Assembly (NCBI RefSeq): GCF_000208865.1
Contig: NC_018397.1
Span: 4,803,748-4,867,747 of the forward strand
Source of the DNA: Neospora caninum Liverpool
Lineage: Eukaryota; Apicomplexa; Conoidasida; Eucoccidiorida; Sarcocystidae
Reading direction: 5' to 3'
Length of the DNA stretch: 64,000 nucleotides
A program made the position numbers and the translations under genes. Below are positions 21,452 to 33,142 of the stretch, piece after piece (position 1 is the first letter of the stretch; every line of letters begins with the position of its first letter). The notes beneath the pieces were generated by a model. It ran no database searches, was not told the DNA's origin, and saw only the letters and a program-made list of their open reading frames with translations.

Positions 21452-24224
21452 TCATTCTTTTATCACAGCGAAAAAACGGATACGGTGGGGCCGTCCAGAG
21501 GAAGAAAAGGCTCCTGGCGACGTTTTCGAAGACAGTGAATTTGCAGGGCGCCTCTGCTCGGTGGCAAAACGTCCCCAGTTGGTTAGACGCAAAAAATACA
21601 TTAAATAGGCAGAAAACGTGACACGGCGAACCACGCGCAGCATCACCGTTTGTTTACTTGCTCCGTTGCAGGCGAGGGACTGGAATGAGAGAGGTAGGCT
21701 GCTGTGTACTGCGTTTTTGTCTCCCGGTGCACTAGCTGCCACATGAGCCACGTCAACACGGCAAGCATGCCGAGCTATCCGAAGGAAAGAGCCTGTGGCT
21801 TCCCGCAATTTCATTTTCCCCATTGGTGGGGGTGGCGCTTACCAACCAAGAAAAAGAGACTGTAGCCTGGGAATCTCTCTTCTGCTGGAACGTTTCTTCA
21901 CTGGTGGCGAGGGAGAGCACCACGCAAAGGCAAACAAGCCGAAGGAAGAGGTAACAACCAACAGAAAGGCCAAGCCAGTAAGAGGAAACTCGGGCGTAGT
22001 CAGCGCATTGGGATGGCCAACCATGGCCGTCACCCGCGGCAGCAGTCGACGCCCGCAGCGTCGCCCTGCCGTAAGTGTATGGGTCCAGGACTGCTCCGGA
22101 TTCGGGAGCAATGAATTCAAAGGCAGACAGTGGTGTTTCCTCTCTATGGGAGACTGCATTTATTCCCTCTTCACGACGAGAACTGTATCCGCCTATCTTT
22201 TTCGTGCCTGGCGACGACAACTCTTCCGGGGAAGGCGGGCCGGCTGCAGAAGACGGAGGCAGTGCTTGGAGCGGACCGAGGCACTCTGCTGGATACGAAG
22301 GTCCACGACCAAAGAGTAGGGACAGGAAAACGAGAGATAAAACGCAAATGACGACACTGAGGAAAAACTTTTGCCTGCCGTGGAACGCCCCGTTGGTGGC
22401 GTAGTTGTAATCGCTCAGAATGCCACGCAGCAGGCAGAGAGCACTGATCCACTGCACTGCCGCTAGGAGTCTCCAAAACGGCAGCAACTGTGAACTTCCT
22501 CCCACCGCCAGGAAGGCTTTCGACAGCAAACGCTGATCCGCTTCCAAGGCCATTAAAAGCACGAGGAGGATGAATGCGCACGCGGCCACGAAATATGAGC
22601 CCCACCACACGAATGTACGGTTTTGCATGTAGGTTGCAGCTAGCTCGAACGCTGGCTCCTCATGTGTATCGAGTGAGTCGCCACTGCAAATTTCCCCTGG
22701 AACGCCTTCCCGAGTTTCGAGCATGTCCAAAACACCACGGGCGTTCCTGACCGTCTGATGGTGGGGGGAACCAAACACCGTTTGGCAGCACGAATCGCTT
22801 CCATAGGGTGATAACGAGAAGTGGAGACTAACTGGGCCCTCGAAACAGCGGGACCCGCCCCATTTGCTACCGTCGACGTTTTCTGCCCCGGCGGACTGTT
22901 CCCAGTCTTCCACTGCGTGGGCTTTTGACGATCTGTCGGCCGAACAACCCAGGAGAGGGTTCTCAGTACCCTGGAGCTTCCGTTGCTCCCTCCTGGCTGC
23001 CGCCGCCTTCGAAATAACATGCTCCCATGGCTCACCGAAACCGCTCAAAGCGGTCAGAGCTGTGCCCTGCCACCCTCTCAAGATCCATTCCGTATCCAAT
23101 CCGTCTTCAGGGAACCGCGTGGGCCGCTTGGCAAGCGCTCGTGTCCGGCGGCTCCGCGCAGCTCTGCCCGAATTCAGCACTGACTGCAGCCGCAGTGCCC
23201 GACAAAGCGCGAAGATCCTCACCGCAAAATAGAGATATACGATCAGGAGGATGAAAGAAATGAAGGACGTGGTTGACAGACAAGTGCCCACAATTCGCCT
23301 TGTCCACGGAGCAAGAAACTCTGAGACAAACTGGGAAATATGCATTTTCGCCGAAGAGGCGAGCATTAAACAGAATTCCTTGATGCTCTCCGCATGAGGG
23401 GGCTGACGGTTTCCGTTGGTGACAGTGGCAACCTCAAACGGGGGATGCTCGCCGGGGGCGAAGCTGCTTGTACCATTTTTGAGAGCGGCGCGGCGCTCGC
23501 TCTCGACCCTCAAGTTCTGCTCGAGAAATGAAGTTACAGACAGCTGTGGACCCAAACGTGCTGCAGGACCGACTCCTGCCAGACGATATGCCTGATTCTC
23601 TGACTCCCGGCCGCTCCCGTCTCGCGCTTGCTGACTGAAAGCGGGCTGGTTCCCTGCAGCAAACGGCGCGTGAGCACCATGTAGGATAGGAGACTTGTCT
23701 GTTGAGATGGAAGGGTTTCCGGTCGAGAATGACGGTTTCCCCTCTTTTTGACTCCTGTCATCAAAAACCACTACTCTCTTGGCTTCGGGTCTCGCCGGAA
23801 ACAATAGATGCCGATTCGTCCCCGGGAATGAGGTTGGGAACCCGGAGCCAGTGTGCCGCGTTTGCTGGCGGCCCCAAAACCCTTTTTGGGCAGCAAACAA
23901 AGGACGGCGCCTCTCTGGAGGAGAGCCAGAAATGAGAGCCTCATCCACAGAGTTGGGACGCGGTTGAAGGTCACCGTAACTCAACGTCGCCACGTCGCCT
24001 GTGGACCCTTCTCTTTGAGGCAGATTCCCGAATTGATCGTGACCGGACGGAGCCACAAATCCGGCAGTAAACTTTGATGAAAAGTAAGCCAGCAGAAGTG
24101 CCAGAAAAAATCGGAAGGTTGTCCGTGTCAGGAGTTCCCGAATCCCTATTAGAACCGTGCGGCGAGAGGCCCAGCGGCTGCTAGGTTCTTGCTCACCGGC
24201 CTCCGTCGTTCGAGACACCATCAT
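21452..24224 (-). CDS. Multi-span membrane protein of unknown function
   Basis: Two exons, 24224-21843 and 21679-21452, join in phase 0 and give about 869 aa. The ATG at 24224 is the first in a frame that stays open further upstream. An N-terminal hydrophobic segment (FRFFLALLLAYFSSKFTAG) may be a signal anchor. A long low-complexity soluble part follows, then further hydrophobic stretches: SFISFILLIVYLYFAVRIF, YFVAACAFILLVLLMALEA, LLPFWRLLAAVQWISALCLL, FFLSVVICVLSLVFLSLLFG, YWLGLSVGCYLFLRLVCLCV and, in exon 2, FSAYLMYFLRLTNW. This gives six or seven likely spans. No transporter or channel signature was recognised. The donor at 21842 (GTAAGC) and the acceptor at 21680 are strong. Confidence 0.7.
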
Positions 24225-25114
24225 GTGCGGGAATGTCGGGCCATCACGACTCCGAGAAGCGAGCGATAGCCCTTGCGCAAATATGACACTTTTTCTGTAC
24301 ACGTCGCAGAAATGGAACCCGTCTGTTCATCGTGAAAAGCTCGGCCCCACGGAGAAGACATGTCCAGTTGAAGCTAGCGTTGGTAGGCCATGTGTCCTGC
24401 ATACTAGCTGTGCCTGCGAGGGAACTCCATATCCATGCTGTCGTTCACAGGGCGGGAGGCCGATTGAAGAAGATTTTACTACTCGGACCGACATACGTTT
24501 TAAGAAAAAATGCAGAGGAACATGGCCGAAGCAAGGAGAAAAGGAACAGGCCCGACGCCGCAGGCGTTCGCCTCATGTAGCTGTCTTGACTCGCCAAATG
24601 AGCGGATCCATCCGCGCTCGCAAAACCCTTCTCCTCTCCCCCACGTTTTTTCCCTGCATGTGCGCGGCAGTAAGCTTCGAGGGACGGGAAGCAAAAGACC
24701 TGGGGCAGAGGATCGTGGACAAAATTGGCAAGGGCATGTTGTGGTGCTCAAAATCATTTCAAAACTGCAGAAAGTTCTGGAAAAGCGGCTGTCTACCATG
24801 TGTGCGTGGAAGGCTGCTGCATCGTAGAACCGCGGACGCCGTACCGGCCAATCGCTCTCTCTACCTTTCCGGCTTCGCCGCATTTCGACTGCAGGAAAAA
24901 GCGTATTATAGGCGCGCCCCCAAAAATTTGGAATCTGCGTGTTCTGGTGTTCGTGAACGGATGGTCGAACCGGAGGCGTTTAGCTGTTGCCATCGGTGCG
25001 AGTTCCTTCGTAAACGGGGGACCGAGAATGCGCGGCGAGGAGGGGAGTGCATGAGAGGAGGGCGACAGTGTGTCGGCACAAAGAGGCTGCTCTGTGCATT
25101 TCCGACCGGCCATC
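24225..25114. promoter_or_regulatory. Divergent promoter region
   Basis: 890 bp between two divergently transcribed genes, the multi-span membrane protein (minus) and the RabGGTase beta subunit (plus). Frames through this region are open but start with non-ATG codons and read as shadows. No specific element is assigned. Confidence 0.4.
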
Positions 25115-26269
25115 ATGGAGAGTCCGCAAAGTAGAGAGGGCGTCGCGGAGAGTGGCTGTCCGGACAGGCAGGAGGTTTCCCAGCAGAATGTTCGGGGCAG
25201 TGACTCGCGGGCCGTCACGTTAAAGCCCGCGTTTGCCAGCCCGTATGCCTTCTACAGTTCGTTACATGAGCGCTATCTGCTTCACCTCAACGATGATCCT
25301 TTCTCACTGGAGGCGTTCATGACGCAGCATTTGAAGATGGGCGGTGCTTACTGGGCACTAACTGCATTATGGCTGCTAGGAAACGGTAGCGGAGCTGGAC
25401 CTTCATCCAAGGCGGGGGACACGAAGAACGCGTCTGTCGCGTCCAATGCTTCTGTGTTTCTGGAGCGAGAGAGGGAACTCTGCGACTGGGTGTTGTCCTG
25501 CCAACATCCTTCAGGTGGATTCGCTCAGGGGCCAGGACAGGATCCTCACATTACCAGCACGCACTACGCTCTCCTCCTGCTTGTGGGCATGAATAAACTT
25601 CATCTGGTCGATACAGCTCGAGTTGCAGCCTGGGTCAAAAACCTAAAGACTCCAGCAGGGGGTTTCAAGGGAGACGAATGGGGAGAATGCGACACACGCT
25701 TCGCCTACTGCGGTGTCGCTTCCCTGACCCTTGTGGGTCATCTCGACCGGGAAACAGCGAATGAAACTGCACTGTACGTGCAGAGATGCAGGAATTCTGA
25801 CGGAGGCTTCGGGTGGATTCCCGGGGGAGAATCGCACGCGGCCTCGGTTTTCTGTTGCTTGGCTGCTCTAGCACTATCTGAAGGTCTCAGCTGTGTCGAT
25901 AAAGAGCAGTTGGCGCTGTGGCTCCTCGACAGACAAGTTGGTGGTGGCGGATTCAACGGACGCCCCGAAAAGGCTCCCGACGTCTGCTACTCTTTCTGGA
26001 TTCTTGCTTCTCTGTGTATTCTGGGATACATGGACTGGGTGGATACCAAGGGTCTGACGGAATTCATTCTCCAAGCTCAAGACGACGAAGAGGGAGGCAT
26101 AGCAGATAGACCGGGCGACGTCAGTGATGTATTCCACACATATTTCGGCATTGCAGCACTCAGTCTAATGCAAACCGTTCCAGGCATACACAAAGTACAC
26201 CCCGTTCTGTCTCTACCGTGTGATGTTGTCCGGCGCGCCAATCTCCCCCAGTGTGTCTTGTGGGAGTGA
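25115..26269 (+). CDS. Rab geranylgeranyltransferase (GGTase II) beta subunit
   Basis: An intronless frame of 384 aa. ATG 25115 is chosen because the frame above it opens only with a GTG at 25070. The alpha-alpha barrel repeats of prenyltransferase beta subunits are plain: QHPSGGFAQGPGQDPHITST, KTPAGGFKGDEWGECDTRFAY, RNSDGGFGWIPGGESHAAS, RQVGGGGFNGRPEKAPDVCY and QDDEEGGIADRPGDVSDVFHT. The zinc ligands are present as the Asp and Cys of DVCYSFW and the His of DVFHTYFG. Overall similarity fits the Rab-specific enzyme rather than farnesyl- or GGTase-I beta. The enzyme adds two geranylgeranyl groups to Rab GTPases delivered by Rab escort protein, which the membrane-trafficking system needs. A 50-residue N-terminal extension and a Ser/Ala insert near residue 100 lengthen it beyond the usual ~330 aa. 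The alpha subunit is not in the window. Confidence 0.95.
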   Translation: MESPQSREGVAESGCPDRQEVSQQNVRGSDSRAVTLKPAFASPYAFYSSLHERYLLHLNDDPFSLEAFMTQHLKMGGAYWALTALWLLGNGSGAGPSSKAGDTKNASVASNASVFLERERELCDWVLSCQHPSGGFAQGPGQDPHITSTHYALLLLVGMNKLHLVDTARVAAWVKNLKTPAGGFKGDEWGECDTRFAYCGVASLTLVGHLDRETANETALYVQRCRNSDGGFGWIPGGESHAASVFCCLAALALSEGLSCVDKEQLALWLLDRQVGGGGFNGRPEKAPDVCYSFWILASLCILGYMDWVDTKGLTEFILQAQDDEEGGIADRPGDVSDVFHTYFGIAALSLMQTVPGIHKVHPVLSLPCDVVRRANLPQCVLWE

Positions 26270-26919
26270 GGCCAAACGCAGTTCCCTTCTCGTGGGTTGT
26301 GAATATCTTTGCACCGTTGCACTGCATGCGTTAGATTTTTTGTAATCTGTATAGTAGCTTCGTGCAATGCTTTTTAAAAATGACGCAATTTTAAGTCTGT
26401 GTTTACAGGCTCAAGGCTGAGCTTTAAACACTTTAAAAAACACCAATAATCCTTGTGGTTGGAAATATGGTTCGATTAAAACACATTAAAATGAACCTGC
26501 TCGTCACGGTCGCTCGTCTCTCCCCTTCAGTGTACTTTGCCCCGCAGTACACACTGAAAACGGGTCTCGAGTCGAAACACAGGAACCAGCAGCCAGCTGT
26601 CGCAACTCGTTACCTATGTAGCGTGTTACGTGGTCCCTTCGTTCGCGTCAACTTTATGTCACAAGTGAGAAAAGGCACCAAGCAGTGAACAATGAAACGG
26701 ACTGACGATACCGTGAAATGTCCGAACAGCACATTTTTCTATCAATCTGACCGCTTTTCACCACATGAATCATCTTGACAGTCCACATCAGTCCGGTTTT
26801 CCGCTTCCGATGGAGAACCTGAAGGCATGCACACTACCTCTACAAATATTTGAAAAGAGTCAAAGAATGCTTTGCCGCCCCTTTATGGTATGCAGCTTCC
26901 TCAACCTGGGACGGCTGTT
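26270..26919. other. Convergent intergenic region
   Basis: 650 bp between the stops of the RabGGTase beta gene (plus) and the MFS gene (minus), so it holds both 3' UTRs. It is AT-richer than the coding DNA around it. No gene is seen. Confidence 0.5.
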
Positions 26920-28672
26920 CTACGACTCACCTCCGGAGCTACTTTGCAGCTGTCGATCGTTTCGGTAGGTCTTGTGAAGAATGCAATAGACCAGCACATT
27001 CGCAATCCAAGGCCCGACGGTCATGCAGAGCATTGCCCTCGACAAGGCCCTAGCGTTGCCCTGTCGCTGAAGTTCCGACAACTCAAGGAGCTTGTGCGAG
27101 TGGCCCACATTGATGTATCCGAAGACCGTCTGGCTCAGAAAACCCACCAGTGGTGCTCCGAGAAGTGCAGCTCCAATTCCTTCGCACGTCGACACCTGAG
27201 AGCCACAGCGTACATGTGTTCACTCGATTGGTTACCGCTGTATCCACTTTTCTGTAGACAGACTGCTGCCGTGCCGTTTGTGAAGCGTCGCTGGGAGTAC
27301 GCGGCGAGTGAGCAAAACTGTTTCGTGCTTACCAACGCAAAAACCGTCGCTCGGTGCTGGGGCTTCACTATTTCCGACAATATCGGTCTGTTTACTCCAA
27401 CCCCGGGCCAGCCTGCGAGGAAGCCTATGAGGACTGATAGTACTAGAAAAATCCAGAACGACGATGGTTGTAGCGGGATGCAAGTCAACAAGATGGCCAT
27501 GAGCCCGGAGCGAAGAAGAAGGGAGATTTGCGCCACCAGTGGTCGACCATGGTCACGAGAAAGACGCGACGCATAATCTCCCAAGCACCCCACAAAAGGG
27601 GCGACAAACATCGCTGCAATCCAGCTGGCGGATACAATGAACGAAGACCACCAGTTCGTGATGCCGCAGTATTGGAACCACATTGTACAGAAATTTAGAG
27701 CAGACCGAGGTATGCCGTTTAGTATCCCCTGCAGAGACACCACAAACGCACAATGCACACTATATCCAAGCACCCTTTCTAGTAGGCAGAGGACAGCGTC
27801 TAAAAGTGTGCGGTTTGACCGTGTGGGCGACGTACCACCAGGAGCATTGACCAGAAGCTTCCGTTCCACAACACGTACAAAAGTTCCTTGGGAGAAAACC
27901 ACTTCACCCCAGTAGACTTTTGGAGTTCCTTCTGTTCTGCGGAATCCGGCACTCGCAGGCCCAGGAAGATAGCCATCAGCATTGATACCAATCCACACGC
28001 GGCGAAGGCGTATCTCCACCCTTCGGCGCCAAGAATAAGCAACCCGGAGACAGAAGTTGCGGCTTGCAAAGATATTATCCGGCCCAAGGACTGGAAGAAG
28101 TGCATCGTCCCGAAACTCGTTCCGCGACTTTCTGCGGGAACCTCTTCAGACAAAACCTTCTGAGACAGAGGCCCCATGGCTGCCATGAAAAGGCCAGTGA
28201 AGCACATGAGTGGCATCACTTGCCATGGCATCCAGACAAAGAAAAACAGTGCACTGGCCAATCCCCATCCGAGAGCGGTCGACGCAAACATCCGACGACG
28301 GCCGCAGCAATCAACTGCTAAACCCCATAACGGGCACGCGATAGCGTGCGCTATACGGGAGCAGGACGATGCTGTCCCTAGGCCCACTGGAGAGAGCCTC
28401 AGGTCAATCTCAAGCGACTTGAAACTTGCTGGCAACAATTGGTCCGTGGCACCATGGACTGCAGCGTAGGTATACGTAGACAAGATTGCTGTTCGTCCAC
28501 CAGGTTGGTAACCTGTTTCCGGGCACCAGAACAATTGCTCGCAAGTGAAGCGTTTTCGCGTTCGCGCTCGGTGCGCTGGCTCCTCGGAAGCGGAGGCGCC
28601 ATTTTCGCTATCTTGCCGGCCGCCGAGGAGTGAAGCACCAGACGTAAGTTCGTCAGACGAAGAAGATCTCAT
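26920..28672 (-). CDS. Major facilitator superfamily transporter
   Basis: Three exons (28672-27836, 27728-27333 and 27195-26920) join in phase 0 with good donors (GTACGT, GTAAGC) and give about 502 aa. ATG 28672 is the first in frame. Twelve hydrophobic segments fit the MFS fold. The loop after the second segment reads GLAVDCCGRRRM, matching the MFS signature GxLaDrxGrr, and a weaker copy GCLGDYASRL lies in the second half. The arrangement resembles the small-molecule or lipid (spinster-like) exporters, but the substrate cannot be told. The N-terminal ~70 residues are Ser/Glu-rich and cytosolic. The 5' end faces the divergent gene at 29046. Confidence 0.85.
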
Positions 28673-29045
28673 CTCTAAAGAATCGACCTTCTTCAACGCA
28701 CACTTCGAATAGTTACCGGTCCATTTCCTGCTAATAAAGACAAGACATGCAATGGCTAACTGCCAGCTACTACGCTTCAGGGTTAACTACAAGCACAAAC
28801 TAAGCTCCCGAGAAAACAGAAACATAGTCGCGTGAGTTCAGAAAAAAGCGGATGAAAAATTGTTGATAAATGCCACGATGATTCCCATAGAGCAGTATTC
28901 AAAACGAACCACAGCAACGTTGTGTCTCTACACTTCGCATGTATGCTACGCCGGCAGACACCGGAACTTCTGACGCGCGCACGGGCAAACTGTACACAAG
29001 TCTGCCAAAACAGCGCCTTCGAACGTGAACGCCCGCGTTGTTATA
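28673..29045. promoter_or_regulatory. Short divergent promoter region
   Basis: Only 373 bp separate the start codons of the MFS gene (minus) and the secreted coiled-coil gene (plus), so the two probably share promoter DNA. No individual element is recognised. Confidence 0.4.
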
Positions 29046-30420
29046 ATGAAGACCGCTACAAGTCTGATTAACTTCATTGGTATTGTGGCTGTCTGGTCAC
29101 TCTACGTAGCAGGCCAAGAGGCAGAAACTGACGGGATCGATTACGTCCCCCCTGTGCCACGCAAGGAAGTTCAGCCGGTCATAACCGCCGCAGATGGAGC
29201 GGGCTGCTGTTCCGTGGCATCGGAGGCTTCCCACACTCAAGTGAGACGATCTTGGGCTCTTTTTTTGAGGTTCTCTCCTCGTATTTTGCGCTATATCTAG
29301 GGAGAAGCTGAAAAAGAACGCGGTGGGACAGTACTCTCGCCTGCCCAGAGAACACGTTCTGACAATTTGCCATGTAGCTAAAACTCTCGGAAAGCTGGTC
29401 GATACACGAGAGTCCGCGGACGCCGTTCGTACCAAGAAAGCAATGGCAAAGCTTGTGACACAACAGCAGGCTGAGCGACTGGCTTCCAAAGCTGTGGAAT
29501 CTAAAGCCAAGAAAGACTCCGACGTCGCCGAAGTGGTACGCTTTTAAGTTTAAATACATTTATGGAGGCAAATTCAAGTGAGCTGTGTGCAGGAACTTCA
29601 GGCCCTCGAAAACGAGTTAGCTGCTCTTCGTGCAGCTGATAGAAAATCCGAGCAAGATGTCGCCCAGTTAGACGAGATGCTGATGAAGGAAAAGGAAGCC
29701 GCGGTTCAGCAGGCGCATAAACTGAGAGAAAGCGTAGAGGCCGATCTGGTAAGGTTTGTCTTACCGGTGAACTAACGCGACAATTCATCCACTGATTCGG
29801 CACAGGATCTGGTGAAGAGAGAAGTCCACGAGATACAGGTGCGTCGGGTGAGAGGCGCAATGACCAAGTCACGGCAACCAAGGAGCCGTGTCTCTTCAGT
29901 CGGCGCTTCCTAGATTTCGTACACAAGATGCGGAAGCAGAGGCAAGTATTTCATGAGTCGCGGGACTTGCAGATAATCTTTCATGAATGGATGGTGATAG
30001 AGGGAGGTACAACGGGCGGCCGCAGGTATGAACTCAGCCAGTCCAGCAGCAGCGGCCAAGGAAGTGGAAGCCCCCTCTCACGGGGAGACAGCAAAGCGAC
30101 AGGCAGAAGACGCAGCAGCTCAAGCGCAGAAAGCGGAGGTGAAGCGAAACCTTCTGTCAGCGAAAGCCAGATATATGCAACTGAAACTGTTCCTGTTCAG
30201 GACGGAGCTCAAAAAACTGAAAAGAGATTTCTTATTTCTGTGCGCAAGAGCAAGCGCGGGCACAGCAAACATGCTGGCAAGCTCACACCCGGAGCCGAAC
30301 AATGAGGAATATTGGACTGTCACTGTAGAGTGGTATTATCCCTATACGGGAAGACTTTTTGTGGTTATGAGGGGCTGTTTCGCGCGCCTCGGCACACACT
30401 CATGTACGTGCCTTTGTTAA
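29046..30420 (+). CDS. Secreted coiled-coil protein (3' part unresolved)
   Basis: Exons 29046-29240, 29332-29535, 29593-29748 and 29806-29838 join in phase 0. The first exon encodes a signal peptide (MKTATSLINFIGIVAVWSLYVAG). The next ones encode long Lys/Glu/Ala-rich helices (AKKDSDVAEV, LQALENELAALRAADRKSEQ, EKEAAVQQAHKLRESVEAD), so a coiled coil is likely. Beyond 29838 another Ala/Lys-rich stretch (AAAAKEVEAPSHGETAKRQA and onward, from about 30028) looks coding, but no acceptor joins it in phase with the preceding exon. A GC-AG junction or an extra small exon is possible, and the end coordinate is only the stop of that frame. The acceptor before 29332 lacks a good pyrimidine tract. The protein may be secreted (for example to dense granules). 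No family was recognised. Confidence 0.5.
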
Positions 30421-30951
30421 TAGTTTGAACGCGCGACGAAGGATGGGAAATTGGCGAACCCACCACGTTTTCTTAGGACATCCTAGTACACAAGCCAAGT
30501 TAAAGTAACTTGTCTCAAAACTCTACCCCTTCCTCCATGAGTGACAAATCCAATCAGATTGCCCACAGGAGTAGGACGGATGCTGCGAACATACATTTTC
30601 CGTTTTCATGCTTTCGCTAGGATATGTATCACTTGGCCCCCTTCAGCCCCCGTCCCAATAGCTGCAGTTAGTTATGACGCGATGGGTTACTCTTGTGTAT
30701 CTCGGCCTAAGAAGACCGAGCGAGCTTACAGAAGGTTTCCTTTGCAAAATGGCATGCATCAGATAGTGGCTTGTTTCGTTGGCAGCTGATGTGAGGCCAC
30801 TACATAGAAGGGGGCTCATCCCGACGAAAAAAGGTATATCAGATTCGACGTCTGTTTCTTTAACGCTGACTTAATGCTGCTCCACCCGGCTGCGAAACTT
30901 AGTGTTTGGAAGGCAATCGCTCAAAAGCTGTGGTGCTCTTTTTTAGCTTTT
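30421..30951. other. Convergent intergenic region
   Basis: 530 bp between the end of the coiled-coil gene and the stop of the minus-strand unknown gene. No coding-like frame was seen. Confidence 0.4.
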
Positions 30952-33142
30952 TCAGCGTGAGGAACGTCGCCATAGCAGCTCCGGGTGACTAAGAGTTTGA
31001 GCGGTTCCAAACTCATATTTGCGTCCTCGGGCGTGGACGGGATAGAGGAACACGATCTGGGCGTGAGTCTGGTGGTCCCCGCTGTAACTGGTAGCCACCT
31101 CCCTTACTGGACGCATCGGCGTCCTGTTTATTTCAAGAACTCCCGGGGCCACCGGTATCTGCCCGTTTCGTGCCCCCACATTAGCATTGGCGAGGGCGAC
31201 GCTCTATTTTGTAACAGTCGTGCATACGGTAATGCATGCCTACAGCACATTCTATGACGACCATTTACCATTATATAAGAAAAGAAAACATGTGTAGTTA
31301 TTTTGAGGCGCGAAAATGCAGTGAATGTTACTGTTGGCAGGCGCAGCCACTGGTCAAGGTGAGTGTGTACACCTTGCCTCATGGAAAACAGAACTGTGTT
31401 GTCTCTGGTGAGCAACTCAGGCGTAGCCGACTGGATCAGCTTAACGTCAGTGACGACTTGGGACACAGATGTCTGTGCATGCTGTGCAGAGAGAGACAGA
31501 TCATGGAACTCTGTCTCTAAGACAGAATTATTCATAAGCTTTTTCTGGGTAGTATATACTTCGAGGTGGACTACTGTCTTCTCTGGGTCTCCGTGAAGCT
31601 CCTCGGTGGAGCCGAAAGGCGCCGCGTTGTGTCCTGTCTGCGTTGCTGTTGCAAGCGCATGGCCTTGATGAGCCCCGCCAACCGATTAAGGGCACGATAC
31701 CGGAAAAAAAGTGTCTGAGCCTGCAGCAATTTTCCCGCACAGTCATTGAGGTACTGATGTCGTTAGACAACACACAAATCCGCTCGCCTGGCGAAGAGAT
31801 TCGCTGCTCGGCTTTAGAACTGACACAACGATAAAGATTCTCCAAAGACAGTCCCCCCAGATACTCACTAGGCAAGGAGACCAGAGGGGAGGCGTCTCTC
31901 AGCCACACTCCGAGGACAAGGCCCAGTCTCGAACCCCTACAGCCGATCACAGTGCTCGCGGGGCGATAACAGTGCTCGCGGGGCGATGCACTTGGTATTC
32001 TGTTCTAATTCATCGTGGTAAACACAGTAAGCGAATCCTGCCGCTTCATTCATAGCGTGGCATGGCAGCCAAACGCCGAATGGGTGTCGGACACGGTACG
32101 AATGGCCGCTTGGCCAAACGAGAGCGGCGAAGAGCCCGATCGGCCGCCCCTTCGAGAGATATTTTCCAGTGCATCCCATCCCCGTGGGAACCACCAGAGC
32201 ACATTCGACCTCCGTCACGGGGATGTTCTGTTCAGTATCCTTGCCTTCATTTGTGCGTCACGTGTGTTAATCTAGCATTACCAGGTCCAACCACCTTCGC
32301 CCCAGAAGAGACCCTCAGCGAGCACGCAACCAACAGCTCGACAGGTTGGTACGGGATCCACGAAGAAAATGCTTTCGAGGCTAACGAAGGAGATGGACTC
32401 TGGGATCACGAGTCCAGTGCCCCTGTCCGGGTCATCCCGAGAAAGTCACCGTCAAACATATTTCTTCGAACGAGAGCATGCGTCAGTCTGTCAGCGTCGA
32501 GCAGGTACATTTTCTACAGGTGCCCAGATTAGAGACGAGCACTAAAAAATTTCAGCCATTCGTTCGGCATACTAGAGGTACGTCTAAACAGTGTAGGTCC
32601 GCGGTGAGGAGGGCACCTCGAGAATGAAAATTCGGCTTTCCAACGGGATCGAAGCCTGCGAACAGAGAAACGGCAGGTTGTACAAGAAACGCCTTGCATA
32701 GGCGTAATTGCCCAGCTGGGGAACAAAAGCTGGCCTCTGCTCGAACGCTCTCAAAAAATCCAGGACGCTGCTGTTGGCCAACCGCGTCGCTGTCGCCTTG
32801 GCTGCTAAGCAGTGTCGTCGAACAAATATCGCATCATTTGCACGCTTCCTGCTTATCTTTAGGGGAACCCAATAAATCTGCCACCTCTCCTGATGACTGT
32901 GTGTGTTACTCCACTGGCAAAAGTACCGTACAACCGGAAGAACCCGCCACACCACGAAGGGTCACCTGCCAGAAATCCAGGGACTGCGTTTGGGCCAATC
33001 TGTCGCATGGATAGTACCCCGTGAAGAACACATCAGAACGATGAAGGGTGTGGTTGCTAGGAAGCACAGTAAAGGCACGCGTAGAGTAGAAGACAGACGC
33101 GCGCCAGTCGAATACTAGTATCGAAATTCCTTCGCATCGCAT
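30952..33142 (-). CDS. Unidentified six-exon gene
   Basis: Exons 33142-32953, 32804-32617, 32513-32410, 31819-31701, 31645-31371 and 31158-30952 join in matching phases and give about 360 aa. Each exon reads as ordinary folded protein, for example FFTGYYPCDRLAQTQSLDFW, SVLDFLRAFEQRPAFVPQLG, YLLDADRLTHALVRRNMFDG, SVLETEFHDLSLSAQHAQTS and HAQIVFLYPVHARGRKYEFG. There is no signal peptide or membrane span. I do not recognise the family. Weak points are the donors at 32616 (GTGCCC) and 31370 (GTACAC) and the choice between acceptors at 32804 and 32801. An earlier 5' exon cannot be excluded. A minus-strand frame at 32218-31937 inside the third intron also looks coding-like but does not fit the phases. 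Confidence 0.5.
31951..31988. repeat. 20-bp tandem duplication
   Basis: The sequence CAGTGCTCGCGGGGCGATAA is followed at once by a second copy that differs only at the last two positions. It lies in an intron of the minus-strand unknown gene. Confidence 0.85.

Noticed and set aside
24157..25134. 325-codon plus-strand frame
   Set aside because: It overlaps the start of the minus-strand membrane protein and the RabGGTase beta start. No family similarity.
31937..32218. Minus-strand frame with RVRHPFGVWLPCHAMNEAAG
   Set aside because: Looks coding but no exon phase fits the neighbouring gene, and the plus strand gives an equally open frame.
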